Source: Mrakia gelida (lineage: Eukaryota > Basidiomycota > Tremellomycetes > Cystofilobasidiales > Mrakiaceae). From it: DNA of 64,000 nt. The notes beneath the pieces were generated by a model. It worked only from the letters and a program-made list of their open reading frames with translations, searched no databases and was not told where the DNA came from. Positions 20,656 to 33,105 of the stretch are shown piece by piece (positions within the stretch are counted from its first letter, which is position 1; each line of letters begins with the position of its first letter). The DNA is taken from contig BRON01000002.1 of assembly GCA_024345305.1 (NCBI GenBank), forward strand, positions 124,001 through 188,000. Reading direction: 5' to 3'. The position numbers were made by a program, and so were the translations under genes.

Positions 20656-23600
20656 TCATGGATCCGCGAATGTCGCTGCCGTTCGATCCTCCGACATCGC
20701 TCTATTGTACTCCATGAGCACGAGAATGGCCTTGAAACGAAACGAGCAAGCCCAAACGGAGGGTCATTCAGCTCGGTTCCTCGAACGAACGAACGAAAAG
20801 AAGTGGTGAACGAGAGAGTCGACTCACATAAGCCTGTACGTCCTTCCACCCCCACCGTTCTAACACGAACTTCCTTCCGTGGTCTCCGATCTCCTCGGCG
20901 AGATGCTGCTCTCCTGGTTGGGTATCTGATCCTTCGAAGAAGGAGGCGATGTCGCTTTTGGAACGAACGAGGAAGAGAGCGTCAGTTTCTGACCCGTTGA
21001 GGAAGAACGAGAGGGAGCGAGGGAGAGGGCTCACTAAAGATCCGAGTAGCTGACGCTGACTGGGATGTAGTGGTACCAAGGGATGAGGGAGCTTGAGATC
21101 CACTCTCGGTAGACGGTGGATTTGAGGATCACGCTGAGGGAGAAAGAAAAGAGGAAGAAGACGTCAGCGAAGCTTCGGTGGATTCGAAGAAGATAGGCGG
21201 AGAGGGAGGAGGACGAGACTGACCTTCCTGAGGATAGCAGCCGTCGGAAACGGGCTGACCATCCGTTACCGTCGACCTGAAGAAGAAAAAGAAGGGAGGG
21301 AGAGCGAGGCGTCAGCAAGGGGGAAGCTGAAGCGAGTCGGCACCGAGCGAAGACTCACGTCGAGTTGATACCTGTAACTCGAAGCCTTATCAGCCTCAAC
21401 CCTAGCCTTGAATTCAAACATCTCCTCCATCTCCGCACACTGCGAGAGACCAAATAACGAAAGGAAGAGAGTCAGCGACGAACGAAAACGACCGAAGCAG
21501 TAAGACGCGACTCACCGATCCATCCTCCTCGTCGCACTGACTCGGCCCCGTCGAGAACCCAACGTCCATCCACCTCTCGTTCGCGATCTCGCTCCCAATA
21601 ATCTCCCTCTCCACTCCCTTCCCTGACCGCCTCGGCACCAGCACGTTCAACTCCGAGTCGATATCGCTCGTCAGGAGATGAAGTCGTTCTCGATGCGACG
21701 TCTTCCAAGCCCACTTCTTGCTGTGCCAGGTTCCAGTAGTTGATCCTCGCCAGAACACCTTGTGCTTGTCCTTCTCCGCGTAAGGGACGAGAGGAGAGGT
21801 CTTGTTGATTATGTCGAGGGAAGGGAAGACGACGTCCATGTGGGCGGAGGTCTGTTGGAACGAACGAAGCAAGGACGAGAGCGTGGTGTCAGTTCGAGGT
21901 TCGAGAGTTCGACAAGAAAGAGGTTCGAGAGTGGGCTGGACGGACTCCAGATTGAGTGAAGAGAGGGATAAGAGCGAGAGCGTTCGGTCGTCCGAAGATG
22001 AAGGTTCCGTGAGTCGCCTGGTACTCTGGGTGAGCGCAGTGATCCGTCGCGGCTCTCTGCGACCAGATGAACTGCTTGGGAGCAGAGTCTGGCGGACAGA
22101 AAGGATGCAAAAAGCAAGAGATCAGCGAAAGACTCGAAGACGCGTCGAGAAGCGATCGAGCGAAACGACTCACCGTCCTCGTCCGGAAGGAAAGGAACGC
22201 CTCCCTGCAGCGCCAACGCCGAATCAGGAGCACAAGAGAACGCCCATCCCCAGGCGCTCTGTTTCGATTCAATCTCAGCTTGTTCCTCCTCCGACCAGAC
22301 TGAAGGGAAAAAGACGTCGCGTCAGTTTCGATCTCGAAGGAAGATGGGGCGTCGACCGAACTCACATTCTCCCCTCTTCGCAAGAGCGATGGATCGTTGG
22401 CGAACGGTGTAGGTTGCTGATCGAGCTGGCACATCGTCGACGTTGAAGTAGATGGACATGTCCGGGAGGAGGTGAAGGATCGAGGTGAGGAGGGAGTTGA
22501 GATCTCTGCAAGGATTTGAAGAGGGACGCGACGTCAGTTTCCGGTCCAGAGCTCGGATCGTCGTCACAGACTTAACGAGGAACTCACTTTGTACGATGAT
22601 TTCCAGCTCCAGCTGATCCGCGATTCGTGAGAGTTCCATCCCTGTGAGTTCAAGACGAACGACGAACGTGGACGCGCGAAGACGAAGTCAGTTCCTCGTT
22701 CGCTTTCGTCCTCTTCGAAACAAGGATAGGAGAGCGACTTACTTGATATCAAAGATCGAAGTCATGATCCGATCGTCCAGCTTGGACAACCTCGAAGCCA
22801 GCACAGGTCCAGGGAGGGAGAGGAAAGGGAGGATCGACTCGTAGGCTGCTGGATGAGGCCAGGGGACGACCTCGTTCTCTTGACAGAACTCAAACCTGCA
22901 GCTCACCCACAAAGCAAGCAAGGAGAGGCCAGTCAGCTCCTCGCGCATGTCTACAGAGCCGAATCGAGCGAGAAGACGCACCACTTGTCGAACCCAGCAG
23001 GAGGAAGGGCCTCGTTGAGCTCTTGATAAAGGCTGACCGCTTCCTGCAGCGTCTTTGGTATACGAGCCTTCTCCTTCGCAGCCAGCTCGCTAGCCTCCTG
23101 TTAGATCCAACGAGAGAAGCCAGGGAGAGACGATGAGCTCAACTCCATCGAGTCTGCGAGCTCGAACGAAGCTCAGCGAGGAAGAAGGGAGACGAACCTC
23201 GATAAGAACCCGAATGGGATGCCTCCCTCTCCCCAGCTCCTCCTCCGGCACGACCATGATCCCATCGTCCCTCTTCTCGAACCGGCTCAGTCCATGCTTC
23301 CCACTATCCTTCTCCTTCGACCCAAATCTATCTCCTGTTGCTGGACGAGGAGGGGGAGGAGGAGGAGCGACAGCAGCGTCTATCGGCGGAGGAGGAGGAG
23401 TCGAGTTGTCGTCTAAGGGTAGCGCTCCATCGTGAGGTGGGAAGTCGTGGTGGACGTGGGGGATTCCAACGGCGTCCTCAAAGTCTTGGACTGCTTCCTC
23501 TGCGTGACGGTTGAGGGGGAGGATGAAGAGCTGGCAGGAAGGAAGGGAAGGGAAGGGAAGATGGTCAGCTCGATTTGAGGACGCGGCGCTGGCCTTCTCC

Positions 23601-23780
23601 TTCCTCCTTTTCTGCTAGAGAACATTCCCTGAGCTCTTTGAGAGCTCCAACACAACCTCCGTACGCCCCCAAGGCTGCTAGAGAAGGTGACGATTGAGTA
23701 CTCACGAGTGCGAAGAGGGTGAGAGGGAAGAGGAGGGACGTGAACCTTCTTGGAAAACGAGGAAAACGAGGGAACTTCAT
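20656..23780 (-). CDS. CAP10: CAP10-type glycosyltransferase family 90 protein
   Basis: Multi-exon minus-strand gene. It starts at 23780 with a type II signal anchor (FTSLLFPLTLFALV preceded by a basic patch) and a Pro-rich stem. The catalytic part contains FWRGSTTGTWHSKKW, then YRYQLD, VDGNGWSARFRRLL, SVILKSTVYREW and IPWYHYIPVSVSYSDL, which are diagnostic of GT90/CAP10. The last exon reads AILVLMEYNRAMSEDRTAA and stops at TGA 20658-20656. In Cryptococcus, CAP10 relatives are needed for capsule formation and the related Cxt1 is a Golgi beta-1,2-xylosyltransferase; Golgi membrane location and UDP-sugar use are inferred from that. The exact subfamily cannot be set from sequence motifs alone, so the symbol is family-level. 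Many introns of 60-90 nt. Confidence 0.85.
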
Positions 23781-24309
23781 CCAGCACCGAAGGCTACCAC
23801 GCTGAGATTGAAAGGAGAACTAGTAGAGTAGAAAGGCGGCCTACGCCTGGCCTGGGGAAGAAGGGGAAGAGGAAGAAGAAGGAGCTGAAGGGAGGGGAAG
23901 GACGTCGTTGAGGGAGGAACTCTGTTTTGAGCTCGCTCGTTTCGCTGTCTCGAATTCAGCCCAAGGAGGGAAGGACAAACAGGTTCCCTTCAGACGCGTC
24001 GGTATATAAAGAGGAGGGATGGACCTAGTGGGAGGAACGTCTCAATGGCTTGTTTGGTGTTTTCGTGTGATGAGATGCATAAAAATACGAGCGAGAAAAA
24101 GTACAGAAAACGAGAAACCGCGTCGTCGCGAAGAGACTCCTCGTCCTGCTCCTCTGCGACTTCCATGTCTAACAGATCTAGAGCATGAGCATTAACCGAA
24201 AGAAGAAAACAAACGAATCAAAAGCAAACCTGACTTCTACCACAGAAGTCGAAGGGTCTCAGCCCTTCCTCGACTTCTTCCCCCCCTTCCCCTTCTTCCC
24301 TCGACACCT
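23781..24309. promoter_or_regulatory. Intergenic region upstream of the CAP10-like gene
   Basis: 529 bp between two tandem minus-strand genes: promoter of the GT90 gene plus 3' UTR of CTP synthase. It contains TATATAAA at about 24002-24009 on the plus strand, which on the minus strand reads as a TTTATATA box about 220 bp upstream of the 23780 start. The functional meaning is uncertain. Confidence 0.35.
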
Positions 24310-27300
24310 TCACTCCCTTCCGTTGGCCCTAGCGACATCAGCGGCGATCCTAGCCTCGACGTCCGGGTCGGCAGCCTCGACTGGGCTTCGAAGAGTCTTG
24401 CTGGATTCGGGGTGAGGAGGTTTGTACTCCTTCTCGTTCCTCTGGAGGTGCTCGGCGAGGATGGACTGTCCAGCGGCGGCGGCGAGGAAACCGAGGAAGG
24501 GAGGGGAGGGGTTGAGAGGTCGAGAGCAGAATTCCGGGTGGGCTTGGAGGGCGACGAAATAGGGGTGGTCTGCAGCACGAAGGGGAACGAACGAAAAAGG
24601 AGTGAGCCAAAGAAAGGAAGAAGAACGACGCGCGAAGATCGAGAAAGACTCACCGTCCAACTCCAAGATCTGCATTCGCTGACCGGACTCATCTCGTCCG
24701 ATGAACTTCAGTCCTCCGGTAGCCTTCCCGTCTCCCTTCTCGAACCTCTCGACCATCTCGGGGTTGACCTCGTATCTGTGACGATGCCTCTCCCAAACGG
24801 TCTCCTCTCCACCATACAGCCGACGGATCTTGGCGTTCTCTGTCGAGGGCTGGAAGATGGTAGGTCGAAGACCGAGTCGCATGGTTCCTCCGAGGTGGGT
24901 CTTGGAGATCTCAGGCATGAAGATGACGGCGGGGTGGGTGGTGTTGGGGTCGAGCTCGGAGGAGTTGGCGTCTGGACGAGAACGAACGAAGAAGAGTCAG
25001 TCTCGGACGCGACGAGGATCGAAGGCTCGAAGGGTTGTAGATGAAGAGACTAACCGGCCATTCCACAGACGTTTCGAGCCCACTCGATGACGGCGACCTG
25101 CATTCCGAGGCAGATTCCGAGGAAAGGAACCTTGTGCTCTCGAGCCCACTTGACGGCGACGATCATTCCCTCGGTTCCTCGGACTCCGAAACCTCCAGGG
25201 ACCAGGATACCTCTAAGAGAAGAGACGAAGGAGTCAACGTTAGCTGATGCGAACTCGCGAAGCGAAGGAGAAAGGAGAAGGAAGGGAAGGACGAACCCAG
25301 CGGAGCAAAGAGCCTTCCAAGCGTCGTGATACTTGACGGGATCCTCGTGCTGAGCTTCCGGCTCGAGATGTGACGACTCGACCCACTGTGAGAGCGGAAG
25401 GGAAAGAAGAAGAGGGAGTTAGTGTGAGAGAAGTGACGGAAAGGTCGAAGGAGGGGGAGATCGAACCTGGATGGTGAGCTTCCTTCCAACTCGCATCGAC
25501 GCGTGCTCGAGAGCCTTGACGACACTCATGTACGAGTCCTGCATCGACGTGTACTTTCCGACGAGAACGATACTGACGGTATCGAACAGCCGATCGTGTC
25601 TGGAAGGATTTAAACGAGTTGGAAGCCCAAAGTCAGCTTCGACTCGTTCTCGTCTCCCTCCCTCCGAAACTCGAGCTCGCGTCGAAACTCACCCAGAAGT
25701 CAACTGCTTCCACCTGGTCATCAAGCTCTGTCCCCTCGCCCTTCCCCTGTCTCCGACGTCGATGGACGAGAGGTTCAACCTCGTCTGAAGGTAGGTGATG
25801 AGTCCCTGCTCCTGGAGGAGGAGAGGAACGTGGTAGGTCGACTGGACGTTGTGAACTCCCATGACCTGAGCCGGCGAGACGTGACAGAACATCGAGACCT
25901 TGTCCATAGTCGACCGCTCGAGCTCCTTCTCACATCGGCAGGCGATCTGATGCGAAACAAGAAAGGAAAGCCAAAGTCAGCTCGGCGAGACTCGAGCTCG
26001 AGCTCGCGGAGGGAGGAAGAAGAGTTTGGACGAACGAGATCAGGGAAAAGACCGAGTCCACGAAGATCTCGGACGGTAGCCTGGGTAGGCTTGGTCTTCT
26101 GTTCTCCACCGACGACGGGGATGAGAGAGACGTGAAGGACGGCGAAGTTCTCGTGTCCGACTCGGAACTGGAACTGTCGCATGGCCTCGATGAAAGGAGC
26201 CGACTCAATATCTCCAACAGTTCCACCGAGCTGTAGAAAAGGAAAGGAACTCGAGTAAGTTTCTGTTCGAACGAGAGAGTGTAGAGAAGCTGGGTACTAA
26301 CCTCGATGATGCAGACGTCAGGCTCCTCGTCGGTCTCGTCGACGGGAAGCTTGGAGACTCGCTCGATCCAGTCCTGGACCTCGTTGGTCAAGTGAGGAAT
26401 GATCTGTAGGTTTTTGAACGTGGTCAGAGCTCGTCCCGAGTCCCGTTACGCGGGAGAGCTAGGAATATCGCACCTGAACGGTCTTTCCGAGGTAGTCTCC
26501 TCGTCGCTGAAGGAAGAGGCGAAAGTCAAAAAAGTGAGCTCGGGCGAAAAGGGTTTGGAAGAACGAAGGGAAAGCAGAGAAAGTCGACTGACCTCCTTCT
26601 CGATAACTCGCTGGTAGACCTTACCGGTGGTCAAGTTGTGCTCCTTGGAGAGGGTGACGTCGAGGTATCGCTCGTAGTTTCTGGAGGAGGTGAAGGAAGC
26701 GGAACGAGGGAGGAAGGGATTTCGACGCGAAGGTCAGCTCTCGCAAAGACTTTCTCAGAAGCAAAGAAGCGCAAGGAGACTCACCCCAGATCCAGATCGA
26801 CCTCTCCACCGTCGTTGAGAACGTAGACCTCACCTGAAGAAAAGGAAGGGGGGGGAAGAAGAGGCGAGAAAGTTGAGTCAGTTTCCGAGCTCGACCTCTT
26901 TCCCTTCAGCCCACCTCGTTCCCCCTCCTCGACCAAACAACATCTTCAAGCCTCCCTCTTCCCTCTGGGTGATCAAGAAGACTTGACTCTTCCAGATCCA
27001 CCTCCTATTCGCCTCCAAAGTGCAGTCCCCTCCAGAGCCTAACACGCTCCTTCGTCGACCTCTGTTGCCGTTCGAGCTCGAAAACTCACCGTGCTCGGTA
27101 GGGGCCATAGTTCCGGCGTCGATATTCATGTAGGGATCAATCTTGATGGAGGTAACCTTGAGACCGGTAGTCTTGAGGAGGAGACCGGTAGAGGAAGCTG
27201 ATTCATTCGAAGGAGGAGGGTAGGGAGAGGGTAGAGAAGGGAAGGGAAGGATTCAAAGGTCAGCTTCGCCTCTCCTTCCCTTCCTTCTCACTTTCTTCAA

Positions 27301-27589
27301 AGCTCAAACCAGAGGGAACAAAACTCACCAATCACTCCCTTTCCGATACCCCTGTATGATCCAGCATCCGAACAAAGCGAGCGTTCAGTTCCGAGCTCTA
27401 AGGGTGCTCCTGCGAGGAGGTGGTGGCGAAAGAAGGGAGGGAAGGGAGGGGACGAGGCGACTCACGAGATGACCCCACCTGAGAACGGAAACGACAGCAG
27501 AAGGAGCGGAGAAAAAGTGTTAATCGATGACTCCAATGTGTAGAGGGGGTTGAGCTGCACGTACCACAGACGAGGATGTACTTTGGCAT
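24310..27589 (-). CDS. URA7: CTP synthase (glutamine-hydrolysing)
   Basis: Starts at 27589 with [18 protein letters not shown], the ATP-binding P-loop of CTP synthases, assembled from exon 1 (25 nt), a 13-nt exon (27478-27466) and a 23-nt exon (27351-27329). It continues with [47 protein letters not shown]...[30 protein letters not shown], and the C-terminal class I glutamine amidotransferase domain with [13 protein letters not shown] (catalytic His and Glu). The stop is TGA at 24312-24310 after ARANGRE. The enzyme makes CTP from UTP, ATP and glutamine in the cytosol, where it can form filaments. The length and motif set are complete, so it should be active. It sits divergent to the WD40 gene. 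Confidence 0.95.
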
Positions 27590-28070
27590 GTTGTGTAGAA
27601 GGGGGGAGGATGAGGGTTGGGAGCGTGAGAGGTGCGAGGTCGATTTCGAAGGTTTGAGGCAAGGTCGGGACGCGTCTTTCATGAGCAGCAAACAACAACA
27701 AAAACGGTTGACGTTATCGACATTCTTCGTAGCATTCAGCTGAAGACCTTTTGCTCTTGAAGAATGTTTTCAACGAGAAGATAAATCCCGAGAGAAGCGT
27801 CAAAGAGAAGACGACGCACGGCGGTCGCGAGGGAAGAGAACGCGCGACTGCGACCTCGGAACAGTTTCTCGTTTCCAGTGAAGTAGACGACAAACCTATC
27901 AAGAAGTTTTCAGCCACCATCGACCAAAAACCGAGACTGTGGCGGTCGCGAAGGAAGGTCGCTTGGACGATTCTTCGACGCGCTTCGATTTCGAGTGCCG
28001 GAGGTCGTCCTCAACCGCATCTCCCTCTCTTCCTTCTCTCCTCTCCCCTTCGCCTCGGATCTCTCTACAG
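27590..28070. promoter_or_regulatory. Divergent intergenic region
   Basis: 481 bp between the CTP synthase start (-) and the WD40 gene start (+). CT-rich just before 28071. No defined element recognised. Confidence 0.4.
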
Positions 28071-29681
28071 ATGCAGACGAACGACTCTTCAAACCTGTTC
28101 AAGACGGATGCTCAGCTCGAGAAGGAGGACGGACGAGCTCTCAAGCTGGAACGAACGAAGGCGCTGGGGGATCCCATCAAGGTCACCTCGAGACCTCTCG
28201 CCATGGAAGTTCGAGGAGACGAGTGCTGGACAGCAGAGAGTGGCTTCGCTCTCAGGAGAATGAACCTGAAGGTACGCTCTCGCATCACTGACCAGGACGA
28301 GCGTGTCCCCTTAGCGGGAGGAGTTGGGAAGAGCGATGGAAAGAAGGGAAGCTGACCTTTGCCTTTCCTTCCTCTCGCTTCGAACAGACGGGCAAGACGC
28401 TTCAGCTCTACAAAGGACACACAGGACCAGTCACGTGCTTGGCTTTCTGGGATGTTCTCGCTACGAAGGAGACTCCTGCTAGACATCTGATGTTCTCGGG
28501 CTCGTGGGACAAGTCGATTCGTCTCTGGGACACCGATGTGAGCTTTGGCCTTCCTTCCCTCTTCCTTCGCATCTCTTTCGCTCTTGGCAAGACTCTTGTC
28601 TCGATTGAAACTCAGCTTGTCTAACTTGCATATGTCCTACGCACTACTCCTCCACCAGACTGGATCCCTCATCTCCACTACCACCTCCCACACCGACTTC
28701 CTCAAAACGATCCTCGTCCTCCCACACCTCCCTCACCCTCTCCTCATCACCGGTTCCTCCGACAAAACCATCCACGTCTTCTCCCTCAACTCAGCTCTTA
28801 CTTCCTCTGAACCTTTACCTCTCCTGAAGGTGCTCAAGACCCACACTCGACCTGTCACAAAGCTCGTATCGGCCTTGCAGACGGAGATCAGCGAGGTCCG
28901 GTTCTATTCGGGCGACTCGCTGGGAAGGATCATCGTCTGGGAGGTCAAGGAGGTAGACGATGAAGTGGTGATCAAGGAGGTGGAGAGGCTGGTCGAACAC
29001 AAGACGGTTGTGACGGATCTCTGGGTTGACGAAGAAGGAGTCTGGAGCTGTTCGTTCCTTTCTTTGTCGCTCGTCTCGACGCGTCGTCGTCTTCTCTTTT
29101 CCGACGCTGAGACCCCCTCCGTGCTTTTCGTCTACAGCTTCCGCGGACAACTCAGCTCACTACCACTCTCTCACTTCCCCAACCTCCCCACCAACTCCCT
29201 CCCCTCTGCCCAACCCTTCCACAACCTACGCGACTCCAGCCATCCACGCTCTCCTCCCTCTCCCTCATCTCACTCCTCCCCTCCTCCTCACCGGCTCAGC
29301 AGACGAGCACATCCGGATCTGGGACCTCTCGCAGGGAGAGTCTTCTGCGAGAATGATTCGGGAAGTCGAGGGTCACTGCGCGGAGGTGATGGGGCTGAGG
29401 AGATGGGTGAGGGAGGAGGATGGGAAGAAGGAGGAGTGGGTCGTTAGTTCCGGGTTGGATGGAACGATCAGGAGGTGGAGGCTGGCTGGTGAGTCCCCGT
29501 TATCTTCTTGACTCTCCGATGTTCAGAAACGCGAAACTGACGGGTACGTTTTGCTCGAACAGATCTGTTGACCCCTCCTCCCAAACTGGAGAAGAAGGCG
29601 GACGAGGGCGAGGTGCTGGACGGTGGGATGACTGAGGAGGAAGCTAGAGAGTTGGCTGAGTTGATGAGCGACGAGGATTGA
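28071..29681 (+). CDS. WD40-repeat protein
   Basis: Five exons (28071-28271, 28388-28537, 28659-29049, 29138-29488 and 29563-29681), all in phase, 403 aa. WD40 blades are visible: LYKGHTGPVTCLAF...FSGSWDKSIRLWDTD, LITGSSDKTIHVFSL, FYSGDSLGRIIVWEV, LTGSADEHIRIWDLS and VVSSGLDGTIRRWRL, enough for one seven-bladed propeller. The C-terminus is a short acidic tail (MTEEEARELAELMSDED). WD40 propellers are protein-interaction scaffolds; nothing here identifies a complex. Compare by search with fungal uncharacterised WD40 proteins ending in the same EEEARELAELM motif. Confidence 0.85.
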
Positions 29682-30094
29682 TGACCTCAGAGTGCAAATC
29701 TGTCAGGACGAACAAGGAAAGCGAAAGACCCAAACAGGGAGGGAGGAGCCCGAAACGTTGTTGAGCTCGAGTCGAGCTCGCTTTTCAAAGCTGGCGACCT
29801 TCGACCTCCTCCCTTTCATCTACCCACAACCCCCCTATCGCCTTCGTTCTTTCGGTTCTCGGTTCTCCACTACTCCTTCTACTCGGCTTGATACCCTCGA
29901 CCGGCTTTCCGTAGACCGAACGAGAACAGGTCGCTTTCAGGAGGATCGAAGGAAGAGAAGCTCAGTTTCGGTGAGCTCGAACTTCCTTCCTTCCTTCCTT
30001 CCTTCCCTTCTTGATTTTCTGACCCTCAAGCTGACTCCTCCTACTTCGCACTCGCACGAAGGCCTCCATAGTTCTCCCTCCCTGCTCCCGCATC
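29682..30094. promoter_or_regulatory. Tandem intergenic region with probable 5'-UTR intron
   Basis: 413 bp between the WD40 gene and the NYN gene on the same strand. A likely leader intron runs from a GTGAGC donor at 29971 to an AG at 30060-30061, with a GCTGAC branch motif near 30030 and a CTTC tetranucleotide run in between. Confidence 0.4.
29982..30007 (+). repeat. (CTTC)n microsatellite
   Basis: About six uninterrupted CTTC units ending in CCC, inside the probable leader intron of the NYN gene. A variable-length marker candidate. Confidence 0.8.
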
Positions 30095-32664
30095 ATGGAC
30101 GTCCGACCTTCAGACCCTTCTTCGCCCTCGTCAACGCTCGCTTCATCCTCCAGGACTTCGAGCTCACCTCCTTCTCCTCCTTCTCCTCCCCCTTCACCCT
30201 CACCCTCGTCTTCATCTTCACCTCTCCTGCGTCCCGACTCCCTCCCACCATCTCCTCCCCTTTCTCATCCCCTTCCTTCCACCTCCTCTCGCCCACCTCG
30301 CCCACCGTCAACCCCAATCTCGACGACCTCCGCCTATCCCTTCGCCCCCGAAATCCCGTCAAATGTCCCTTTCGATCCTCGCTACGTCCTTCGTCGCCTC
30401 AACTACGTCGAACGCGTCGCCACCCATCTCACCAATACCATCAAACATATCCACGTAAAGCAACAAACAGTCAGGAAGATCAACGATATGGCAAGTTCGA
30501 TGGACGAGACGAGAGCGACCCAGGAGTACCTCGACCGACTGATCTCGAGCCACCAGGCTGGGCAGCAGGAGAAGGAGGGGAAGGAGAGGGAACTTGAGGA
30601 GAGGATTGCGAGGCTGGAAGCTGGATCGAGTGCTAGGAGGGGAGTTCGAGGGCGGAGCGGAGGGAAGAGACGAGGAGGAGGAGGAGTGAGCGTGTCGTCG
30701 TCGTCGTCCATCGAGAAAGCCGCTTCTCCCTCTCCTGGACCGGTCATGATCTTCTGGGATTCGGAAAACTGTAACATCAGTGGACAGGAGGTCAGTCCTG
30801 TGACCTTTTTTCGCTTCTTTGAAAGACGGAGGCTCTTCCTTCGCGAGCGAGCTGACTTCTCCTCTCTTCACGCGTCTCTCAGAACCCCGGTCCCATCATT
30901 CGAAAGCTTCGCTCCATGTTCGCTCCTCTCGGTCCCATCAAGATCTTCCGATACTTCACACGGACGATCCATGCTGTCAGTCTCTGTCGTCTTCCATCAT
31001 CCGCTTCAGCCCTGAGACGCGTCGAAAGCTGACCCGCTTTCTCGTTCCCTTCCAAAGTGGGATAACCTGCCTACCTTCCGAGCTCGGATAGCAGCGAACG
31101 GAGTCGAGCTGAGGGATTGTCCAAGTTGGTTGGGGAAGGGAACGGTGGATCATACGCTGCTCGTCGAGATGATGACGGCCGCTTTGGACTATCCTGCTCC
31201 TGCAACCTTCGTTTTGATGTGAGTTTCCCTCTCCTTCCGTCTTCGCGCAGTCCGACTCGCTCTCAAATTGCTGACATCCTCTCTCTCTCTCGTAGCTCTG
31301 GCGACAAGGACTTCTCCTACCTCCTCAACACGCTCAAAAACCGGTTCGTTTTCGTTTGCTTCGCGACGCGTCCTTCCTTTCCTGCCTCTCTCTCTCGTCC
31401 CTCTCTCGTGCTCTCTCCTTCATCCTCTTCCGTAGCTAAACCATTCATCTCTTTTGCGCTTTCCAGTGGCTACAACCTCATCGTCGTTGCAGGAGGAACC
31501 CACTACACGGGCGTCGAGGAACTTCGAAACCCCGCCTCAGCCATCTATCGTTGGTCCGACATCGTTCGCGAAATGGAGCTCACTCAAGGCGACCCAGTCT
31601 CCATCGCTCGAACCCCTTACTCAGCCATAAATGATGGCCTCCAAAACCACCAGTGAGTCCCGTCAGCACTTCCAGTCCTCGCCTTATTTCTCTGCGGCCA
31701 CTAATCCTTTCTTCCACTTGCTTTCTTTCTTACTCGCAGCCGCTACGTCAACCGCTACCGCCCTCCAATCGAAGTCCCTCCTCTCGAAAAGAAGATCTCC
31801 TACCTCCTCGAAGCTCACAAAGCCAACCTCCTCGAAGCCCTCTACGCTCTCGCGAAGAGCGAACCGGAATCTTTCATCCTCAAGAAGGGGGAGCACTACT
31901 ACGACCTCCAAGCGGACATCATGCTGAAGAAGTCGAGGGGACTACGACAGGAGCTCGGATTCGACGAAGCAGAGCTGGTGGAGGAAGGCGAGGAGGTTGA
32001 GGAAGGGGAGGCATCGCTGGAGGAGGCTGGGTCGTCGTCGGATGATCAAGAGGATCTCGGAACAGCCGTTCAGGAAACCCTCCTCTCCGCCGATGAAGGA
32101 CTCGACCTGGTCGCCGAAACAGGAGGACTCGGACTGGAAGATCGACTCGAAGCCGACGACCTCGAGGAACTCGCTCGCGTGGGAGCCGAACGGAAACGAT
32201 CTCTTCAAGACGCTGTTTCGGCGGTGGAGAAGAAGTACGGTCCTGAGATCGCGTTGAGGATGAAGGAGTGGTGGACGAGGCTCCCGACGGGGGGTCAGCA
32301 CACGAGTAGGATGCCGTTGGATGGATGGGGAGGAGGAGCAGGAGAGGAAGGACCACCGCTGTCGGTAAAGGAGTTGGGAGGGTTGCCGCTTCCGCCGCCG
32401 CTGGCGAGGAGGGTGGAGGAGGATAGGAGGGAGGAGGTTTATAAGAAGGTGGTGGAGGGAAGGAGGTCGTTCTCGACGTTAGCGGCTCAGCAGGTCTCGA
32501 GGTCGACAATGAGGGTCGCGTCGCTTTCGCCTTCGTCTCCGTCGTCGTTACGCGTCCCACTGTCAAGATCGCCGGCGTGCTCGTCGCTGGTCGGAAGGAG
32601 GTCGACGATGAGACTGGTTTCGAGTCTGGGACTACTGGGAAGGGCTCGGTTTGGAGGTCGTTGA
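30095..32664 (+). CDS. NYN-domain protein (MARF1/PIN-like putative ribonuclease)
   Basis: Six exons (30095-30790, 30883-30975, 31058-31218, 31296-31343, 31467-31652 and 31740-32664), in phase, 702 aa. The N-terminus is a Ser/Pro-rich disordered region, then a coiled-coil stretch (HHVxx-type HIHVKQQTVRKIND, EYLDRLISSHQ). The NYN core reads VMIFWDSENCNIS (first catalytic Asp), LGKGTVDHTLLVEMM (second Asp), FVLISGDKDFSYLL (third Asp cluster) and NLIVVAGGTHY. These acidic residues match PIN/NYN metal-dependent RNases, so RNA cleavage or binding is likely by family. The downstream acidic region is low complexity. Near 32490-32500 the codon usage shifts in favour of another frame (see findings), so the last about 55 residues are doubtful and the natural end may lie near 32810. 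Confidence 0.8.
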
Positions 32665-33105
32665 GGGGTAGAGGAAGTTCAAGTCGCGATCATCGTGTGA
32701 GTCTCGTGCTTTCGCTTCGCGTTGCTTCCTCCTCCTTCGTCTCTTCTCGAGGCATACGAACTGACTCGTTGCTCCTTTGTCTCCTCCTTTCACTCAGCTC
32801 CGCTCATGACCTCGATCTGGATCTACCCCCACCGGAGGAGGACGTCGCGTCTCGAACAACGTGGGAGTGAAGAGGAACGATTCGATTCTTCGCTCTCGCT
32901 CGTCGGGGAGTCTTTATTATCTTACGTAGAGCTCATATTTGCATTGCATATACATCTTACTAAATCTCTACTCTTTTCGCAAGCACTCTTCTCTTGCTGC
33001 AACAAGAAGCGACGCAACCGTGCTGCGCGACTGATTCGATGAGCTCGATCCCAAACAGGCGACGTCCTTCCTTCTCCCTCTCAACCCCCTCCTTCCTCGC
33101 CCAAG
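32665..33105. other. Intergenic region, possibly including the true 3' end of the NYN gene
   Basis: 441 bp. Its first part (to about 32810) continues an alternative frame of the preceding gene, with a GTGAGT donor at about 32697 and an AACTGAC...CACTCAG acceptor near 32800. The remainder before 33106 is a CT-rich leader of the Tag1-like gene. Confidence 0.4.

Noticed and set aside
24002..24009. TATATAAA as a plus-strand promoter
   Set aside because: No plus-strand gene starts downstream; the nearest plausible use is on the minus strand, and even that is unproven.
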